The notes beneath the pieces are model-generated. The model was given only the letters and a program-made list of their open reading frames with translations. It was not told where the DNA came from and did not search any database. Positions 43,381-53,087 of a stretch of 64,000 nt of DNA are shown piece after piece. The number at the start of each line of letters is the position of its first letter. The first letter of the stretch is position 1. A program made the position numbers and the translations under genes. Origin of the DNA: Deltaproteobacteria bacterium (GTDB taxonomy: Bacteria > UBA10199 > DSSB01 > JACPFA01); assembly GCA_016183235.1 (NCBI GenBank), contig JACPFA010000033.1, positions 1-64,000 on the forward strand, given 5' to 3'.

Positions 43381-45554
43381 TGCCCGAGCGCAAAGAAAAA
43401 ACGGCAGAAGCAAAAAGCGCGACCCTTCGTGTCGGGGAGGCCCTCTCCAAAGACGTGGGGCGTGGAGTGGCACGAATCGACCCTGCGGAAATGGAGAAAT
43501 TGGGCGTAAAGGTGGGAGAGGTAATCCATATCAAGGGGGAAAGAACCGTTGGCGCCAAGGTGCTGCCAACCTTCTCAGACCACCGCGGTCGTGGGATGAT
43601 CGAAATTGATGGAATTATGCGCGAAAATGCCAAGGTCGGTCTTGATGAAAAAGTGCGGGTGACACCGGGGAATTTTGAACCAGCCAAATCCGTAACGCTC
43701 AAGACCCTGTCCCGGTTAGGCTTGGTCGATCCATCAGGACAGACCCGCTATCTGGGGCGCATGGTTGAAGGGCTTCCAGTGGCCAAAGGTGACAAGGTAC
43801 AGGTGGCCCTGTTTGGTTCAAGAACTCGGCAATTTCATGTGATCCAAACCGCTCCTGAAGGCATTGTTTTAGTCACACCACAGACATCCATCAAGGTCGA
43901 AGAACCCAAAAGCAGAGAGGAAGCAAAGGGTGAATCAGACCAGGCAACCATTTCCTACGAAGACGTTGGAGGTTTGGGAAAAGAGATTCAACGGGTTCGC
44001 GAGATGATCGAGCTGCCCCTCAAAAGCCCACAAATTTTTGAGCGTTTGGGCATTGATCCTCCCAAAGGGGTTCTGCTTTACGGACCTCCGGGTACCGGAA
44101 AAACGCTGATTGCCCGCGCGGTGGCCCACGAATCGGATGCCAATTTTTACACCGTGGCAGGCCCCGAGATTGTCCACAAATTTTATGGCGAGTCAGAGCA
44201 ACATTTAAGAAGCATTTTTGCGGAAGCCTCGCGCAATGCCCCAGCGATCATCTTCATCGACGAGATCGACTCGGTGGCCCCAAAGCGGGCCAATGTGCAG
44301 GGAGAGGTGGAAAAAAGGATTGTGGCAACACTTTTAAATCTCATGGATGGGCTGAAATCCCGCGGTGAATTGATTGTCATCGGGGCGACCAACATGCCCG
44401 ATCTGTTGGACCAGGCATTGCGGCGACCCGGCCGCTTTGACCGCGAGATTGTCATCGGAATTCCAGACCGCGACGGACGCTTGAAGATCCTTGAGATCCA
44501 CACCCGCGGCATGCCCATGGCCGCAGACGTCAGCCTGGAGCGACTCGCCGACATCACTCATGGCTACGTTGGCGCAGACCTCGAAGCCCTCGCCCGCGAA
44601 GCAGCGATGAGCTGTCTGCGCGAATCGATGGAGAAGGGAGATATCACCCTCGAAGATGTCCCCTACGACGTTATCGAATCACTCGAGGTAAATCACACTC
44701 ACTTCATGCAAGCACTCAATGAGGTGGAACCCTCAGCCATTCGCGAGGTCTCCATTGAAGTACCCAACGTCCACTGGGCCGACATCGGCGGACTTGACAA
44801 CGCAAAAATGATTTTGAGGGAAAGCGTCGAATGGCCGCTGCGCTACGACAAACTTTTCGAAAAGGCTAGGTTCAAACCAACAAAGGGAATTCTGTTGGGG
44901 GGACCGCCGGGGACAGGAAAGACCTTGCTCGCCAAGGCCCTGGCCACCGAATCGGAGGTCAACTTTATTTCTATCAAGGGCCCTGAGCTTGTTTCTAAAT
45001 GGATTGGAGAGTCTGAAAAGGGAATCCGCGAAGTCTTCAAGAAGGCAAAATCCGCGGCCCCTTGCATCCTTTTTTTCGACGAGATGGATTCAATTGCGCC
45101 ACGGCGGAGTTCCGGAGAGGGAGATTCGGGGGTCATGGGCCGAACGATCAGCCAATTTTTAACCGAGTTGGATGGGCTGGAAGAATTGAGAGGGGTGGTT
45201 GTGCTTGGCGCCACCAATCGAACAGACCTGATTGATCCGGCCATCCTTAGGCCCGGGCGCTTTGATCACTTGATTCAGTTGGGCCTCCCCGACATTGACG
45301 CAAGGGAGGCTATCTTCAAGATCCACACCCGAGACAGGCCCATGGAGCAAGGGATCAACATGTCCAAATTGGCTCGGGAAACGGAAGGGATGAGCGGGGC
45401 AGAGATCGAGGCCATCTGCAAACAGGCCATCACCCTTGCCATTCGGGAGTTTATCGGGGCCCATCCAAAAGATGCCAACGAAAAGGCCGAAAAATTTTGG
45501 GTCCGCAAGGCACATTTTGACGCTGCCGCAAAGAAGAAGGGGGACGCGACATGA
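43377..45554 (+). CDS. CDC48/VAT-type double AAA+ ATPase
   Basis: 725 residues: a CDC48 N-domain (about 15-185), D1 with Walker A GPPGTGKTLIA and Walker B IIFIDEIDSVAP, and D2 with GPPGTGKTLLA and ILFFDEMDSIAP. Unfoldase of archaeal/eukaryotic type, found in several gas-vesicle clusters. It may extract or remodel GvpA-family or other clients. ATG 43377 or 43380 could start it; the first overlaps the upstream TGA. Confidence 0.92.
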   Translation: MMPERKEKTAEAKSATLRVGEALSKDVGRGVARIDPAEMEKLGVKVGEVIHIKGERTVGAKVLPTFSDHRGRGMIEIDGIMRENAKVGLDEKVRVTPGNFEPAKSVTLKTLSRLGLVDPSGQTRYLGRMVEGLPVAKGDKVQVALFGSRTRQFHVIQTAPEGIVLVTPQTSIKVEEPKSREEAKGESDQATISYEDVGGLGKEIQRVREMIELPLKSPQIFERLGIDPPKGVLLYGPPGTGKTLIARAVAHESDANFYTVAGPEIVHKFYGESEQHLRSIFAEASRNAPAIIFIDEIDSVAPKRANVQGEVEKRIVATLLNLMDGLKSRGELIVIGATNMPDLLDQALRRPGRFDREIVIGIPDRDGRLKILEIHTRGMPMAADVSLERLADITHGYVGADLEALAREAAMSCLRESMEKGDITLEDVPYDVIESLEVNHTHFMQALNEVEPSAIREVSIEVPNVHWADIGGLDNAKMILRESVEWPLRYDKLFEKARFKPTKGILLGGPPGTGKTLLAKALATESEVNFISIKGPELVSKWIGESEKGIREVFKKAKSAAPCILFFDEMDSIAPRRSSGEGDSGVMGRTISQFLTELDGLEELRGVVVLGATNRTDLIDPAILRPGRFDHLIQLGLPDIDAREAIFKIHTRDRPMEQGINMSKLARETEGMSGAEIEAICKQAITLAIREFIGAHPKDANEKAEKFWVRKAHFDAAAKKKGDAT

Positions 45555-46570
45555 GTCTGTATCTTTACGGGGTCATTGATAGCCAAGACAAGGTCGCCCT
45601 AGGGCCAATCGGCTTTGACCGCCAGCAGGTAGAGATTTTGCCCGCGGGGAGGCTGGCGGCTATGGTGGGCCCTTCACCCCAAGAAGATTTTTTTCACATG
45701 CCGAAAGAAAAACTGGTGGGGCTTCTCCTGTCCCACCAACAAACACTCGAGACCGTCATGAAACGTTTTTTTGTCCTTCCCTTCAAATTCGGAACGACCC
45801 TAAAGGATGAATCGGAAGCAACCCGGATTTTGCAAGAGGGAAGAGAAGCGCTAACCAAACTCATGGGGCAAATGAAAGGCTGCACCGAAATCGACGTCAT
45901 CGCAACTTGGGATGTGAAAAAAACCCTCCAGGAGATTGCCGAAGAAGATCCTGAAATCGCTGCGTGTAAAAAGGCAGTAACCCACGGCCACACCAACGGC
46001 GACGTGGCCTTTGTGGGCATGCTCCTTGCCAAGGCCCTAAAACAAAGGGCCGAACAATGGAAAGGCGAAATTACCCAGGCCCTTTTCAACTATAATGTCG
46101 CTCCTCACGATCTGTTGAATGACACCATGATCCTCAATTCATCTTTTCTAGTCCCCCATCAAGAAGAAAAGAATTTTATGACAAAGCTCGAAAAAGTAGA
46201 TGCCCATTTTGGTGGAAAAATCCATTTCAAATGCGTGGGTCCCCTCCCCCCTTATAGTTTTGCAACGATCATGATCAAACGGTTTGACCCCGTCCAGATT
46301 CAACAGGCGGCCGCCATGCTTCGTTTAAACGGCCGGACCGAATTATTAGAACTCAAAAAAATCTACCGACAATTATCTAAAGAGTTTCATCCGGATCACT
46401 GTTTAAAACCTTCTCAAAACGAGGCTGGGTTTGAAGACATCAACAAGGCCTATGAAATGGTCGCTGACTATTGCAAAGACGGACCCAAGTCGCTCGAAAG
46501 GGCCGCGGTAGAGAGTTTTTCACGGTTGGAGGTCTGCGCAGCACAACAGGAGTCGCACTGTGCGGCATGA
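45551..46570 (+). CDS. gvpF: GvpF/L protein fused to a C-terminal J-domain
   Basis: 339 residues. Residues 1-245 are GvpF/GvpL (MSLYLYGVID ..., FVLPFKFGT, VGPLPPYSFATIMI). After a short linker, residues about 262-315 form a compact J-domain: ELLELKKIYRQLSKEFHPDH with HPD at 280-282 and GFEDINKAYEMV as helix III. GvpF binds GvpA during assembly, so the fusion could recruit DnaK directly to it. The tail has three Cys residues. ATGA overlap upstream. Confidence 0.9.
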   Translation: MSLYLYGVIDSQDKVALGPIGFDRQQVEILPAGRLAAMVGPSPQEDFFHMPKEKLVGLLLSHQQTLETVMKRFFVLPFKFGTTLKDESEATRILQEGREALTKLMGQMKGCTEIDVIATWDVKKTLQEIAEEDPEIAACKKAVTHGHTNGDVAFVGMLLAKALKQRAEQWKGEITQALFNYNVAPHDLLNDTMILNSSFLVPHQEEKNFMTKLEKVDAHFGGKIHFKCVGPLPPYSFATIMIKRFDPVQIQQAAAMLRLNGRTELLELKKIYRQLSKEFHPDHCLKPSQNEAGFEDINKAYEMVADYCKDGPKSLERAAVESFSRLEVCAAQQESHCAA

Positions 46571-46580
46571 AGGAAAATAT

Positions 46581-47300
46581 ATGTATGGAATTATCGCAAC
46601 CGACGAAGCCCCAAATTTTGGGCCCATAGGAATGGGAGGGGGTGAAAGTGAAGTGATTACGGTGGGCACTCAAGGATTGGCCGCGGTGATCAGCGATGCC
46701 TCGCTGGATCACTACACCCTTTCCAAAGAAAACCTCACGACCCATACCCGCGTGATTGAAAAAGTGGCAGAAGACTACACAATTCTTCCCATGCGATTTT
46801 GCACCGTGGCCGAATCAACCGATGAGATACTCTCTTTTTTGGAGGACAACGAGCGTCAACTCAAAAACAGCCTAAAAGATTTAGAGGGAAAGGTGGAGAT
46901 CGGGATCAAAATCATTTGGAAAAACATGAAAGAGATTTACGAGGAAATGACCCTTGAAAACCGCAAGATAAAAGAAATTAAAACAGGGGGCGGCAAAGAC
47001 ATGCAAGGCCTGATCCAGGCCGGACAAATGGTCGAAGTCGCCCTAGAAGAAAAAAAAGCGGTTGAGGGGGAGGAATATCTTCGACCCCTAAAAAAAATGT
47101 CGGTCCGATTCAAGGAGGAAGAAAACAAGACAGAAGACATGGTCGTCACCGCTTCCTTCCTGATAGATAAGGCGTGGCTTGGCGAGTTTGATGCGCAGGT
47201 AGACAAAATGGGGCGGGAGCATCATAAACGGATTGATGTTAAATATATTGGCCCGATTCCTCCGTTTAGTTTTGTTAATCTAGAAATGCATTGGGAGTGA
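46581..47300 (+). CDS. gvpL: GvpF/L family protein
   Basis: 239 residues from ATG 46581 (AAGGA 6 nt upstream; the frame start at 46560 overlaps the preceding gene). GvpF/L motifs: YGIIATDEAPNF, ILPMRFCTVAES, and the terminal YIGPIPPFSFVNLEM. Cytoplasmic assembly factor, one of four in the operon. Confidence 0.92.
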   Translation: MYGIIATDEAPNFGPIGMGGGESEVITVGTQGLAAVISDASLDHYTLSKENLTTHTRVIEKVAEDYTILPMRFCTVAESTDEILSFLEDNERQLKNSLKDLEGKVEIGIKIIWKNMKEIYEEMTLENRKIKEIKTGGGKDMQGLIQAGQMVEVALEEKKAVEGEEYLRPLKKMSVRFKEEENKTEDMVVTASFLIDKAWLGEFDAQVDKMGREHHKRIDVKYIGPIPPFSFVNLEMHWE

Positions 47301-47306
47301 GAATTT

Positions 47307-48107
47307 ATGAATGGACTTTGGCTCTATTGCATCATTGAAAACCGCGGGGAAATGAAATGGAACTGCCTTGGGATTCATGGTACCAGCGCGGTCTTTGTGG
47401 TACCCGGCGGTGAGTTTGCCGCGGTGGTTTCCGAGGAACCGATGAAAAAGTATCCACTGGTGCGCGACTATTTGATCGCTCACCAAAAGGTGAATGAAAC
47501 AGTGATGCAGGGGCGTTCGGTGCTGCCGGTCCGGTTTTGCACCATGACGGAGCGCAAGGAAAAGATTGTTGACGAGGTGCTCGTACCCAAGGCGCAGGAG
47601 TTTCGGAAAGAATTCGCCGAAATCGAAGGGAAAGAGGAATATGGGTTGCGAGTTCGGTGGACAAACCTCGACCGTATTTTTCGTGAGATAGGTGAAACCG
47701 ATGAAAAGATTTTAGAGAAAAAAAAGAAAATCCTTTTGCAGACCGAAGCAGAGAGACGCATTGAACTGGTTGACATTGGGCATTGGGTTCAAACGGCGAT
47801 CCAGCAAAAGAACCAAGCCATGGTCGACGCCTTGATGGCAGAACTTGTTCCACTCGCAACTCGGTCGAAGAAAAATAACACGCTGGGAGATGCCATGATT
47901 TTAAACGCGGCGTTCCTGCTCAAAAAGGGTGTTGAGCCAGCCTTGAGCGCCAAGGTTTTGTCCCTGGATGAAAAATACAAAGGCCTGCTGCAGTTCAAGT
48001 ATGTCGGCCCTGTGCCGCCGTTCAATTTTGTAGAAATCGTTATCAAGTGGCGAGAAGAGCCAAGCCACGCCACGGTGCAAGGAGAAAAAAATGTTTCTGT
48101 TGGATGA
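47307..48107 (+). CDS. gvpL: GvpF/L family protein
   Basis: 266 residues with WLYCIIENRGE, SVLPVRFCTMTERKE and YVGPVPPFNFVEIVIK, and a charged helical middle. Closest in layout to the preceding gene. It overlaps gvpG by 17 nt. Confidence 0.92.
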   Translation: MNGLWLYCIIENRGEMKWNCLGIHGTSAVFVVPGGEFAAVVSEEPMKKYPLVRDYLIAHQKVNETVMQGRSVLPVRFCTMTERKEKIVDEVLVPKAQEFRKEFAEIEGKEEYGLRVRWTNLDRIFREIGETDEKILEKKKKILLQTEAERRIELVDIGHWVQTAIQQKNQAMVDALMAELVPLATRSKKNNTLGDAMILNAAFLLKKGVEPALSAKVLSLDEKYKGLLQFKYVGPVPPFNFVEIVIKWREEPSHATVQGEKNVSVG

Positions 48108-48321
48108 CCTATTGCTTGCCCCCATCAAGGGGGTTAAATGGCTCGGCGAGAAACTTCGAACCATGGCCGACAAGGAGCTCTTTGATCCCGACAAGATTCA
48201 AGAGGAACTCATGACCCTTCAAGCCAAACTCGATATGGGCGAGATTGCCGAGCAAGAATACGAGGCAAAAGAAGTAGAGCTACTGAAGAGACTTTCGGAA
48301 ATTCAAGAAAGGCAGGAGTAA
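48091..48321 (+). CDS. gvpG: Gas-vesicle protein GvpG
   Basis: 76 residues: LLDDLLLAPIKGVKWLGEKL followed by a long charged helix ending EVELLKRLSEIQERQE, as in GvpG. Small accessory protein that joins the GvpF/L complex. Its start lies within the end of the preceding gene. Confidence 0.92.
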   Translation: MFLLDDLLLAPIKGVKWLGEKLRTMADKELFDPDKIQEELMTLQAKLDMGEIAEQEYEAKEVELLKRLSEIQERQE

Positions 48322-48325
48322 AGTT

Positions 48326-48616
48326 ATGTTTGGTATCCATGAAGCACAACAAAAGGTCGTTGATTTTCTCGCAACGGAGCTTGGAAAAGAGCGGGAAATG
48401 ATACGTTTTATCAAGATGGCGAAGTTTGAAGCCAATTGGGAGGCAAAAGTTGAGGTAACAGAACTCAACGAATACCTCAAAAAATTGGGACATCCTACAA
48501 TCTTTGACAGAAACGTCTACACCGTGGTGCTCGATCCGACCCTTGAGATTGTGAGTTTTGCTCAAACCGCTTCCCGCGAACGAAGTTACGCAACGGAAGA
48601 GCGAGAGGAAATTTAA
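48326..48616 (+). CDS. gvpO: GvpO-like gas-vesicle protein
   Basis: 96 residues. The C-terminal half WEAKVEVTELNEYLKKLG ... FDRNVYTVVLDPTLEIVSF resembles the single GvpO domain (beta-strand rich, with the W-x-V/E-E pattern). Role in assembly or regulation; assignment is by similarity pattern and position after gvpG. Confidence 0.78.
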   Translation: MFGIHEAQQKVVDFLATELGKEREMIRFIKMAKFEANWEAKVEVTELNEYLKKLGHPTIFDRNVYTVVLDPTLEIVSFAQTASRERSYATEEREEI

Positions 48617-48631
48617 GGAAGGAAGTTCGCC

Positions 48632-48853
48632 ATGCAACATTCAACTCATGGGGAGAGTTTAGCCGATGTGGTGGAACGTGTCCTCGATAAGGGGTTGGTC
48701 ATCAACGCCGATATCGTAATTTCGCTTTGTCAAACCGAACTTATTTCCATCAAACTGCGCGCCGCCATCGCCTCTTTTGAGACAGCGGCCAAGTGGGGGC
48801 TCGCCTTTCCTTCCGACACGCGAATAAATGCGCCCGTGTCAGCGAAGGTTTAA
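48632..48853 (+). CDS. gvpJ: GvpJ (GvpA-family minor shell protein)
   Basis: 73 residues of the GvpA fold (LADVVERVLDKGLVINADIV then RAAIASFETAAKW), differing from GvpA in the second half as GvpJ/M/S do. Minor shell or tip component, probably nucleating the bicone. Has an AAGGAAGG ribosome site. Confidence 0.9.
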   Translation: MQHSTHGESLADVVERVLDKGLVINADIVISLCQTELISIKLRAAIASFETAAKWGLAFPSDTRINAPVSAKV

Positions 48854-48868
48854 AAAACGGGGTGTTAT

Positions 48869-49189
48869 ATGAAACTCGAAATTGACGACAAAGAACTCAA
48901 ACACGGAGTACTGGGGCTTGTGCTGGCAGTGGTTGAAGTGATACGCGACACCTTGAAGATCCAGTCGGTCAAAAGAATGGAGGGGGGGCGCTTGACTGAG
49001 CAGCAAATTGAACGGTTGGGCAACGCACTCCTAGAGCTTGACCGCGCGATTGAACAGATCAAAGAAGAACAAGGTGTTTCCGAAGCAGTCCGGTCGGTGA
49101 GAGATGGCTTGGATGATCTCGTGAACAGCATGATTCATACGGTTGCAAACCCCATCAACGCCGAAAAAGATGGGTGTTTTAATGTCTAA
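48869..49189 (+). CDS. gvpK: Gas-vesicle protein GvpK
   Basis: 106 residues: DDKELKHGVLGLVLAVVEVIRDTLKIQSVKR, GGRLTEQQIERLGNALLELDRAIEQ, typical of GvpK, an essential helical assembly protein. Its 3' end overlaps the next gvpF/L frame. Confidence 0.92.
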   Translation: MKLEIDDKELKHGVLGLVLAVVEVIRDTLKIQSVKRMEGGRLTEQQIERLGNALLELDRAIEQIKEEQGVSEAVRSVRDGLDDLVNSMIHTVANPINAEKDGCFNV

Positions 49190-49949
49190 AGGGATTTACC
49201 TATTTTGCGTCGCTGTGGGGTCTCAGGAGGAGGATCTAGTGCTCAAAGGGATTGGGGGAGAGGCAGTTTTTACGGTATCGACCGCTGGACTTTCCGCGGT
49301 GGTGCAATCTTGTGGTGAGCCTTTTTCCTCAAAGGATCCCAAACTGATCTCGGAATGGATTTTAACCCATCAGGCCGTGGTAGATTTTGCCTGGGAACGT
49401 TTTGCAACGGTACTTCCTTTCAGCTTTGATACGATTGTCATCGAGAAAGATGGAAAATCGGCCCGTGAGAATCTCTTGGCCTGGCTTGAAAAAGAGGCCA
49501 TTGCCCTCAGAGAAAAATTGGCAAGGCTTGAAGGAAAGGCGGAGTATGGTGTGCAGATCTCGTGGGACCCTTTGCGCATAGCCCCTCGAATCACACAGCG
49601 GGACGCTAATTTTCAGTTACTTGAGGCAAAAATTCAAGCAGCCCCCCCTGGCACGGCCTATCTTTTAAAGCAGCAATTGGAAGCCCTCCTCAAAGAGCGG
49701 CTCGAAATAGCGGCAGATGCCTATTTTAAGGAATTCTATCAAAAGATCAAAGAGTGCACTGAGGAGGTCAAGGTTGAAAAAACAAAAAAAGAAGAGGCGC
49801 CCCGCCAGATGCTTGCCAATCTGTCTTGCCTGGCTCCCAAGGAAAGTATTGCCCGATTGGGGGATCAATTAGACAAGATCGGAAAGATAGATGGATTCTT
49901 TGTTCGATTTACGGGCCCCTGGCCTCCCTACAGTTTTGTAAATTTATAA
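49182..49949 (+). CDS. gvpF: GvpF/L family protein
   Basis: 255 residues from ATG 49182 (MSKGIYLFCV), which overlaps the gvpK stop by 8 nt; ATG 49170 is an alternative. Motifs TVLPFSFDT and FTGPWPPYSFVNL. Fourth GvpF/L of the operon; no J-domain here. Confidence 0.9.
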   Translation: MSKGIYLFCVAVGSQEEDLVLKGIGGEAVFTVSTAGLSAVVQSCGEPFSSKDPKLISEWILTHQAVVDFAWERFATVLPFSFDTIVIEKDGKSARENLLAWLEKEAIALREKLARLEGKAEYGVQISWDPLRIAPRITQRDANFQLLEAKIQAAPPGTAYLLKQQLEALLKERLEIAADAYFKEFYQKIKECTEEVKVEKTKKEEAPRQMLANLSCLAPKESIARLGDQLDKIGKIDGFFVRFTGPWPPYSFVNL

Positions 49950-49962
49950 ATAGTGTGAACAC

Positions 49963-50181
49963 ATGGAACCCGCTCGTTCAGGCCATGCCACATTGGTGGA
50001 CTTACTCGACCGAATTCTCGATAAGGGGTTGATTTTAAATGCCGACCTGATTATCTCTTTAGCGGGAGTACCCCTCATCGCCGTTTCACTTCGAGCGGCC
50101 ATCGCCAGCATTGAAACCATGGCAAAATACGGGATGATGAGAGAGTTGATTCAAGACGCAAGTCGAGAAAAAATTCATTAA
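49963..50181 (+). CDS. gvpJ: Second GvpJ-like minor shell protein
   Basis: 72 residues of the GvpA fold (LVDLLDRILDKGLILNADLI, RAAIASIETMAKYGM). Third GvpA-family gene of the operon and its last gvp gene. About 90 nt separate it from dnaK. Confidence 0.9.
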   Translation: MEPARSGHATLVDLLDRILDKGLILNADLIISLAGVPLIAVSLRAAIASIETMAKYGMMRELIQDASREKIH

Positions 50182-50273
50182 AATGATGAGGCTAGCCCCT
50201 TGACGCATGGGCTTTGATGCTCATCTTAAAACAAAGGAATTTGGGAATCTAAAACCATGAAGGAGTATGCTGC

Positions 50274-52181
50274 ATGGCTACGAAAAATTCAAAGAAAATC
50301 ATTGGGATAGACCTCGGAACGACTAACAGTGTTGTCGCGGTCATGGAGGGTGGCGAGGTTAAAGTTATTCCCAACCAAGAAGGCACCAACACCACACCTT
50401 CGGTCGTCGGTTTTACCAAAGATGGAGAAATTTTGTGCGGCCAAGTGGCGAAACGTCAGGCCATCACCAACCCTGAAAATACCATTTACAGTGTCAAACG
50501 CTTTATGGGGCGTCAGTTTAAAGAAGTACATGAAGAAAGCAAACGCGTGCCCTACCATGTGGTGGAGGGCAAAAATGGCGCCGCCAATATTTCTGCCCAA
50601 AGTAAAGAAGTTACCCCACAAGAAATTTCTTCAAAGATTTTACTTAAACTGAAACAGGCCGCTGAAGATTATCTGGGCGAAAAAGTCACCGAAGCTGTGA
50701 TTACGGTTCCTGCTTATTTTAACGATGCCCAACGCCAAGCCACCAAAGATGCTGGCAAAATCGCTGGCCTCGAAGTGCGCCGTATTATCAATGAACCCAC
50801 TGCCGCAGCCCTAGCTTACGGGCTTGATAAAAAAGAAAGTGAGATTATTGCAGTTTATGACTTTGGCGGTGGTACCTTCGATATCTCCATTCTTGAAGTG
50901 GGCGACAAAGTGGTCGAGGTTATTGCAACCAACGGCGATACTCACTTAGGCGGTGACAATTTCGACCAACGCATCATTGATTATTTGATTGAAGAATTTA
51001 AAAAAGACCAAGGCATTGATGTCAGCAAAGACAAAATGGTTTTGCAACGGCTCAAAGAAGCCTCTGAAAAGGCCAAGATCGAACTCTCAAGTACGGTCGA
51101 AACCGAAATTAACTTGCCTTTCTTAACCGCCGATCAAAATGGCCCTAAACATCTTAATATCAAACTCACTCGGGCTAAATTTGAATCGCTGGTTGATGAC
51201 CTTGTCCAACGCAGTTTTGAGCCCCTCAAACAGGCTTTAAAAGACGCCAACCGCAAACCCTCGGATATTGATGAAGTGGTGTTGGTGGGTGGTTCCACTC
51301 GTACGCCCAAAATTCAAGAAGGGGTTAAGAAATTCTTTGGCAAAGACCCACACAAGGGTGTGAACCCCGATGAAGTGGTAGCCGTAGGCGCCGCTATTCA
51401 AGGCGGCGTGTTAGCGGGCGACGTTAAAGATGTCTTGCTCTTAGATGTTACACCTCTATCATTGGGAATTGAAACCTTAGGTGGAGTTATGACTCGCTTG
51501 ATCGAACGTAACACCACAATCCCCACCAAAAAATCCCAAGTGTTTTCTACCGCAGCCGATGGGCAAACCAGTGTTGAAATTCACGTTGTGCAAGGTGAAC
51601 GCGAAATGGCCAACGATAATAAATCGCTGGGGCGGTTTCATCTCGATGGCATTCCACCTGCACCTCGTGGCATCCCCCAAGTTGAAGTTACTTTTGATAT
51701 TGATGCGAACGGTATTTTGAATGTGAGTGCGATGGATAAGGCCACCGATAAAAAACAACATATCACCATCACCGCCACCACTTCGCTTTCGAAAGACGAA
51801 GTAGAAAATTTGGTGAACGACGCCAAAAAGCATGAACATGAAGACAAACAAAAACGTGAAACCATTGAAACTCGCAATGCTGCCGACTCGTTGGTTTATA
51901 GTACTGAAAAAGTCTTAACAGAAAACAAAGACAAGGTCGATGCGGCCACAGTCTCCACGATTGAAAAGGCCATCGAAGAATTAAAAGAAGCCATCAAAAA
52001 AGAAGATGCAGCCGCCATGAAAAGCGGGATCGATAAATTACAACAGGCCTCTCAAAAATTAGGCGAGCTGCTCTACAAAGCGAGCGAAGCCAAGGGCGCA
52101 AGTGGCGAAGAAGCACCTAAAGAAGAGAAGAAAGAAAAAGATAACGTTGTAGACGCGGAGTTTGAAGAAAGTAAGGATTAG
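50274..52181 (+). CDS. dnaK: Hsp70 chaperone DnaK
   Basis: 635 residues, complete: phosphate loop [29 protein letters not shown], the substrate-binding domain ([16 protein letters not shown]) and an EEV-like charged tail. General protein folding chaperone. Codon choice and base composition look like the flanking chromosome rather than the gvp genes. It faces away from dnaJ, 30 kb away, so the gas-vesicle/signalling island sits between them. A hairpin repeat follows as probable terminator. Confidence 0.97.
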   Translation: MATKNSKKIIGIDLGTTNSVVAVMEGGEVKVIPNQEGTNTTPSVVGFTKDGEILCGQVAKRQAITNPENTIYSVKRFMGRQFKEVHEESKRVPYHVVEGKNGAANISAQSKEVTPQEISSKILLKLKQAAEDYLGEKVTEAVITVPAYFNDAQRQATKDAGKIAGLEVRRIINEPTAAALAYGLDKKESEIIAVYDFGGGTFDISILEVGDKVVEVIATNGDTHLGGDNFDQRIIDYLIEEFKKDQGIDVSKDKMVLQRLKEASEKAKIELSSTVETEINLPFLTADQNGPKHLNIKLTRAKFESLVDDLVQRSFEPLKQALKDANRKPSDIDEVVLVGGSTRTPKIQEGVKKFFGKDPHKGVNPDEVVAVGAAIQGGVLAGDVKDVLLLDVTPLSLGIETLGGVMTRLIERNTTIPTKKSQVFSTAADGQTSVEIHVVQGEREMANDNKSLGRFHLDGIPPAPRGIPQVEVTFDIDANGILNVSAMDKATDKKQHITITATTSLSKDEVENLVNDAKKHEHEDKQKRETIETRNAADSLVYSTEKVLTENKDKVDAATVSTIEKAIEELKEAIKKEDAAAMKSGIDKLQQASQKLGELLYKASEAKGASGEEAPKEEKKEKDNVVDAEFEESKD

Positions 52182-52186
52182 GCTGT

Positions 52187-52268
52187 CATTGCGAGCCCAG
52201 CAGGGCGAAGCAATCCCACCGGTTAGACACAGAGAGATTGCTTCGCCCTGCTGGGCTCGCAATGACAG
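52187..52268. repeat. GTCATTGCGA hairpin after dnaK
   Basis: CTGTCATTGCGAGCCCAGCA ... pairs with a near-perfect complement ending CGCAATGACAG. Same type as 3363-3446 and 10112-10190. Lies just after the dnaK stop and could terminate transcription from either side. Confidence 0.85.
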
Positions 52269-52293
52269 AAGAGCCTTGGCCTCACAATGACAT

Positions 52294-52617
52294 TTAGTCC
52301 AAAATACTTCCCAATTTAATTGCCAAGCCCATGTCGCCGGCCACTTTAAGCTTGCCGGTCATAAAGGCCATTTGGGGATTCAGTTTGCCATCAAGAATTT
52401 GACCAAGATTTTCGGTCGTGATACTAACCGTACAATTGGCTTTGCCGGTTGACCCTTCAACTACTTTGCCTTCGCCTTGGGTAAAATCGAGCGACCAAAC
52501 GCCACCTTCATCCCCCGAGACATTAAATTCATAAATCGATTTAATACCGGTTGTTTTATCTGCATTCTTTTTTAATTTTTCCGGGATCTTTGTTGTAAAT
52601 AAGTCTTTCGCAGACAT
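52294..52617 (-). CDS. SCP2 sterol-carrier-domain protein
   Basis: 107 residues forming one SCP2-like lipid-binding domain (YEFNVSGDEGGVWSLDF ... DGKLNPQMAFMTGKLKVAGDMGLA). Cytoplasmic carrier of fatty or other hydrophobic molecules, possibly linked to the acyl-CoA synthetase encoded nearby. Strong TTGGAGGT ribosome site. Confidence 0.9.
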   Translation of the reverse strand: MSAKDLFTTKIPEKLKKNADKTTGIKSIYEFNVSGDEGGVWSLDFTQGEGKVVEGSTGKANCTVSITTENLGQILDGKLNPQMAFMTGKLKVAGDMGLAIKLGSILD

Positions 52618-52649
52618 TGATTACCTCCAAGTTAAAGGGTCTTTGCTTT

Positions 52650-53087
52650 TTAAAAAGTAACCCCTGAATTAACAAGGGATAGAGTTGCTGTCAAGCGAGG
52701 TAATAATTTCAACATCCATTGTAAGAATAAAAGTACTAAAAAAGAGCTGCTGATCATTTGATTACCCCTTTTGCTTGACCACATGGGGTACCGCCCCCAA
52801 AACAAGCGAAAGCTATGGCTCACCCCCCAAAGAAAAAATAATAACGCCAACGGATAAACCGCCGCATTCATTTTCAAAGCAGATAAAAATTGTAAGTGAA
52901 TTAAAAAATAAAAAGCCCGGGTCAACCCACAACCCGGGCATTCAAAACCTAAAGCTAACTTAACAACACACAACGGAGTTGTCTCAATCCACCGAAGCGG
53001 GATGAACAAAGCTATCGAGAACAAAACAGCTAATGTAACTAATATTCTTAAACCTCTGTCATCCCCGCGAAGGCGGGGATCCAGCAT
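52650..53087 (-). CDS. DUF2752 membrane protein with repeat-supplied start
   Basis: About 145 residues, three to four membrane helices, with the DUF2752 motif LGFECPGCGLTRAF (CxxCG-x-T-R) near residue 50. Function unknown. The only ATG ahead of the domain lies inside a GTCATCCCCGCGAA repeat, so the first dozen residues (LDPRLRGDDRG) are repeat-derived; a GTG at 53108 is also possible. Confidence 0.75.
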   Translation of the reverse strand: MLDPRLRGDDRGLRILVTLAVLFSIALFIPLRWIETTPLCVVKLALGFECPGCGLTRAFYFLIHLQFLSALKMNAAVYPLALLFFLWGVSHSFRLFWGRYPMWSSKRGNQMISSSFLVLLFLQWMLKLLPRLTATLSLVNSGVTF

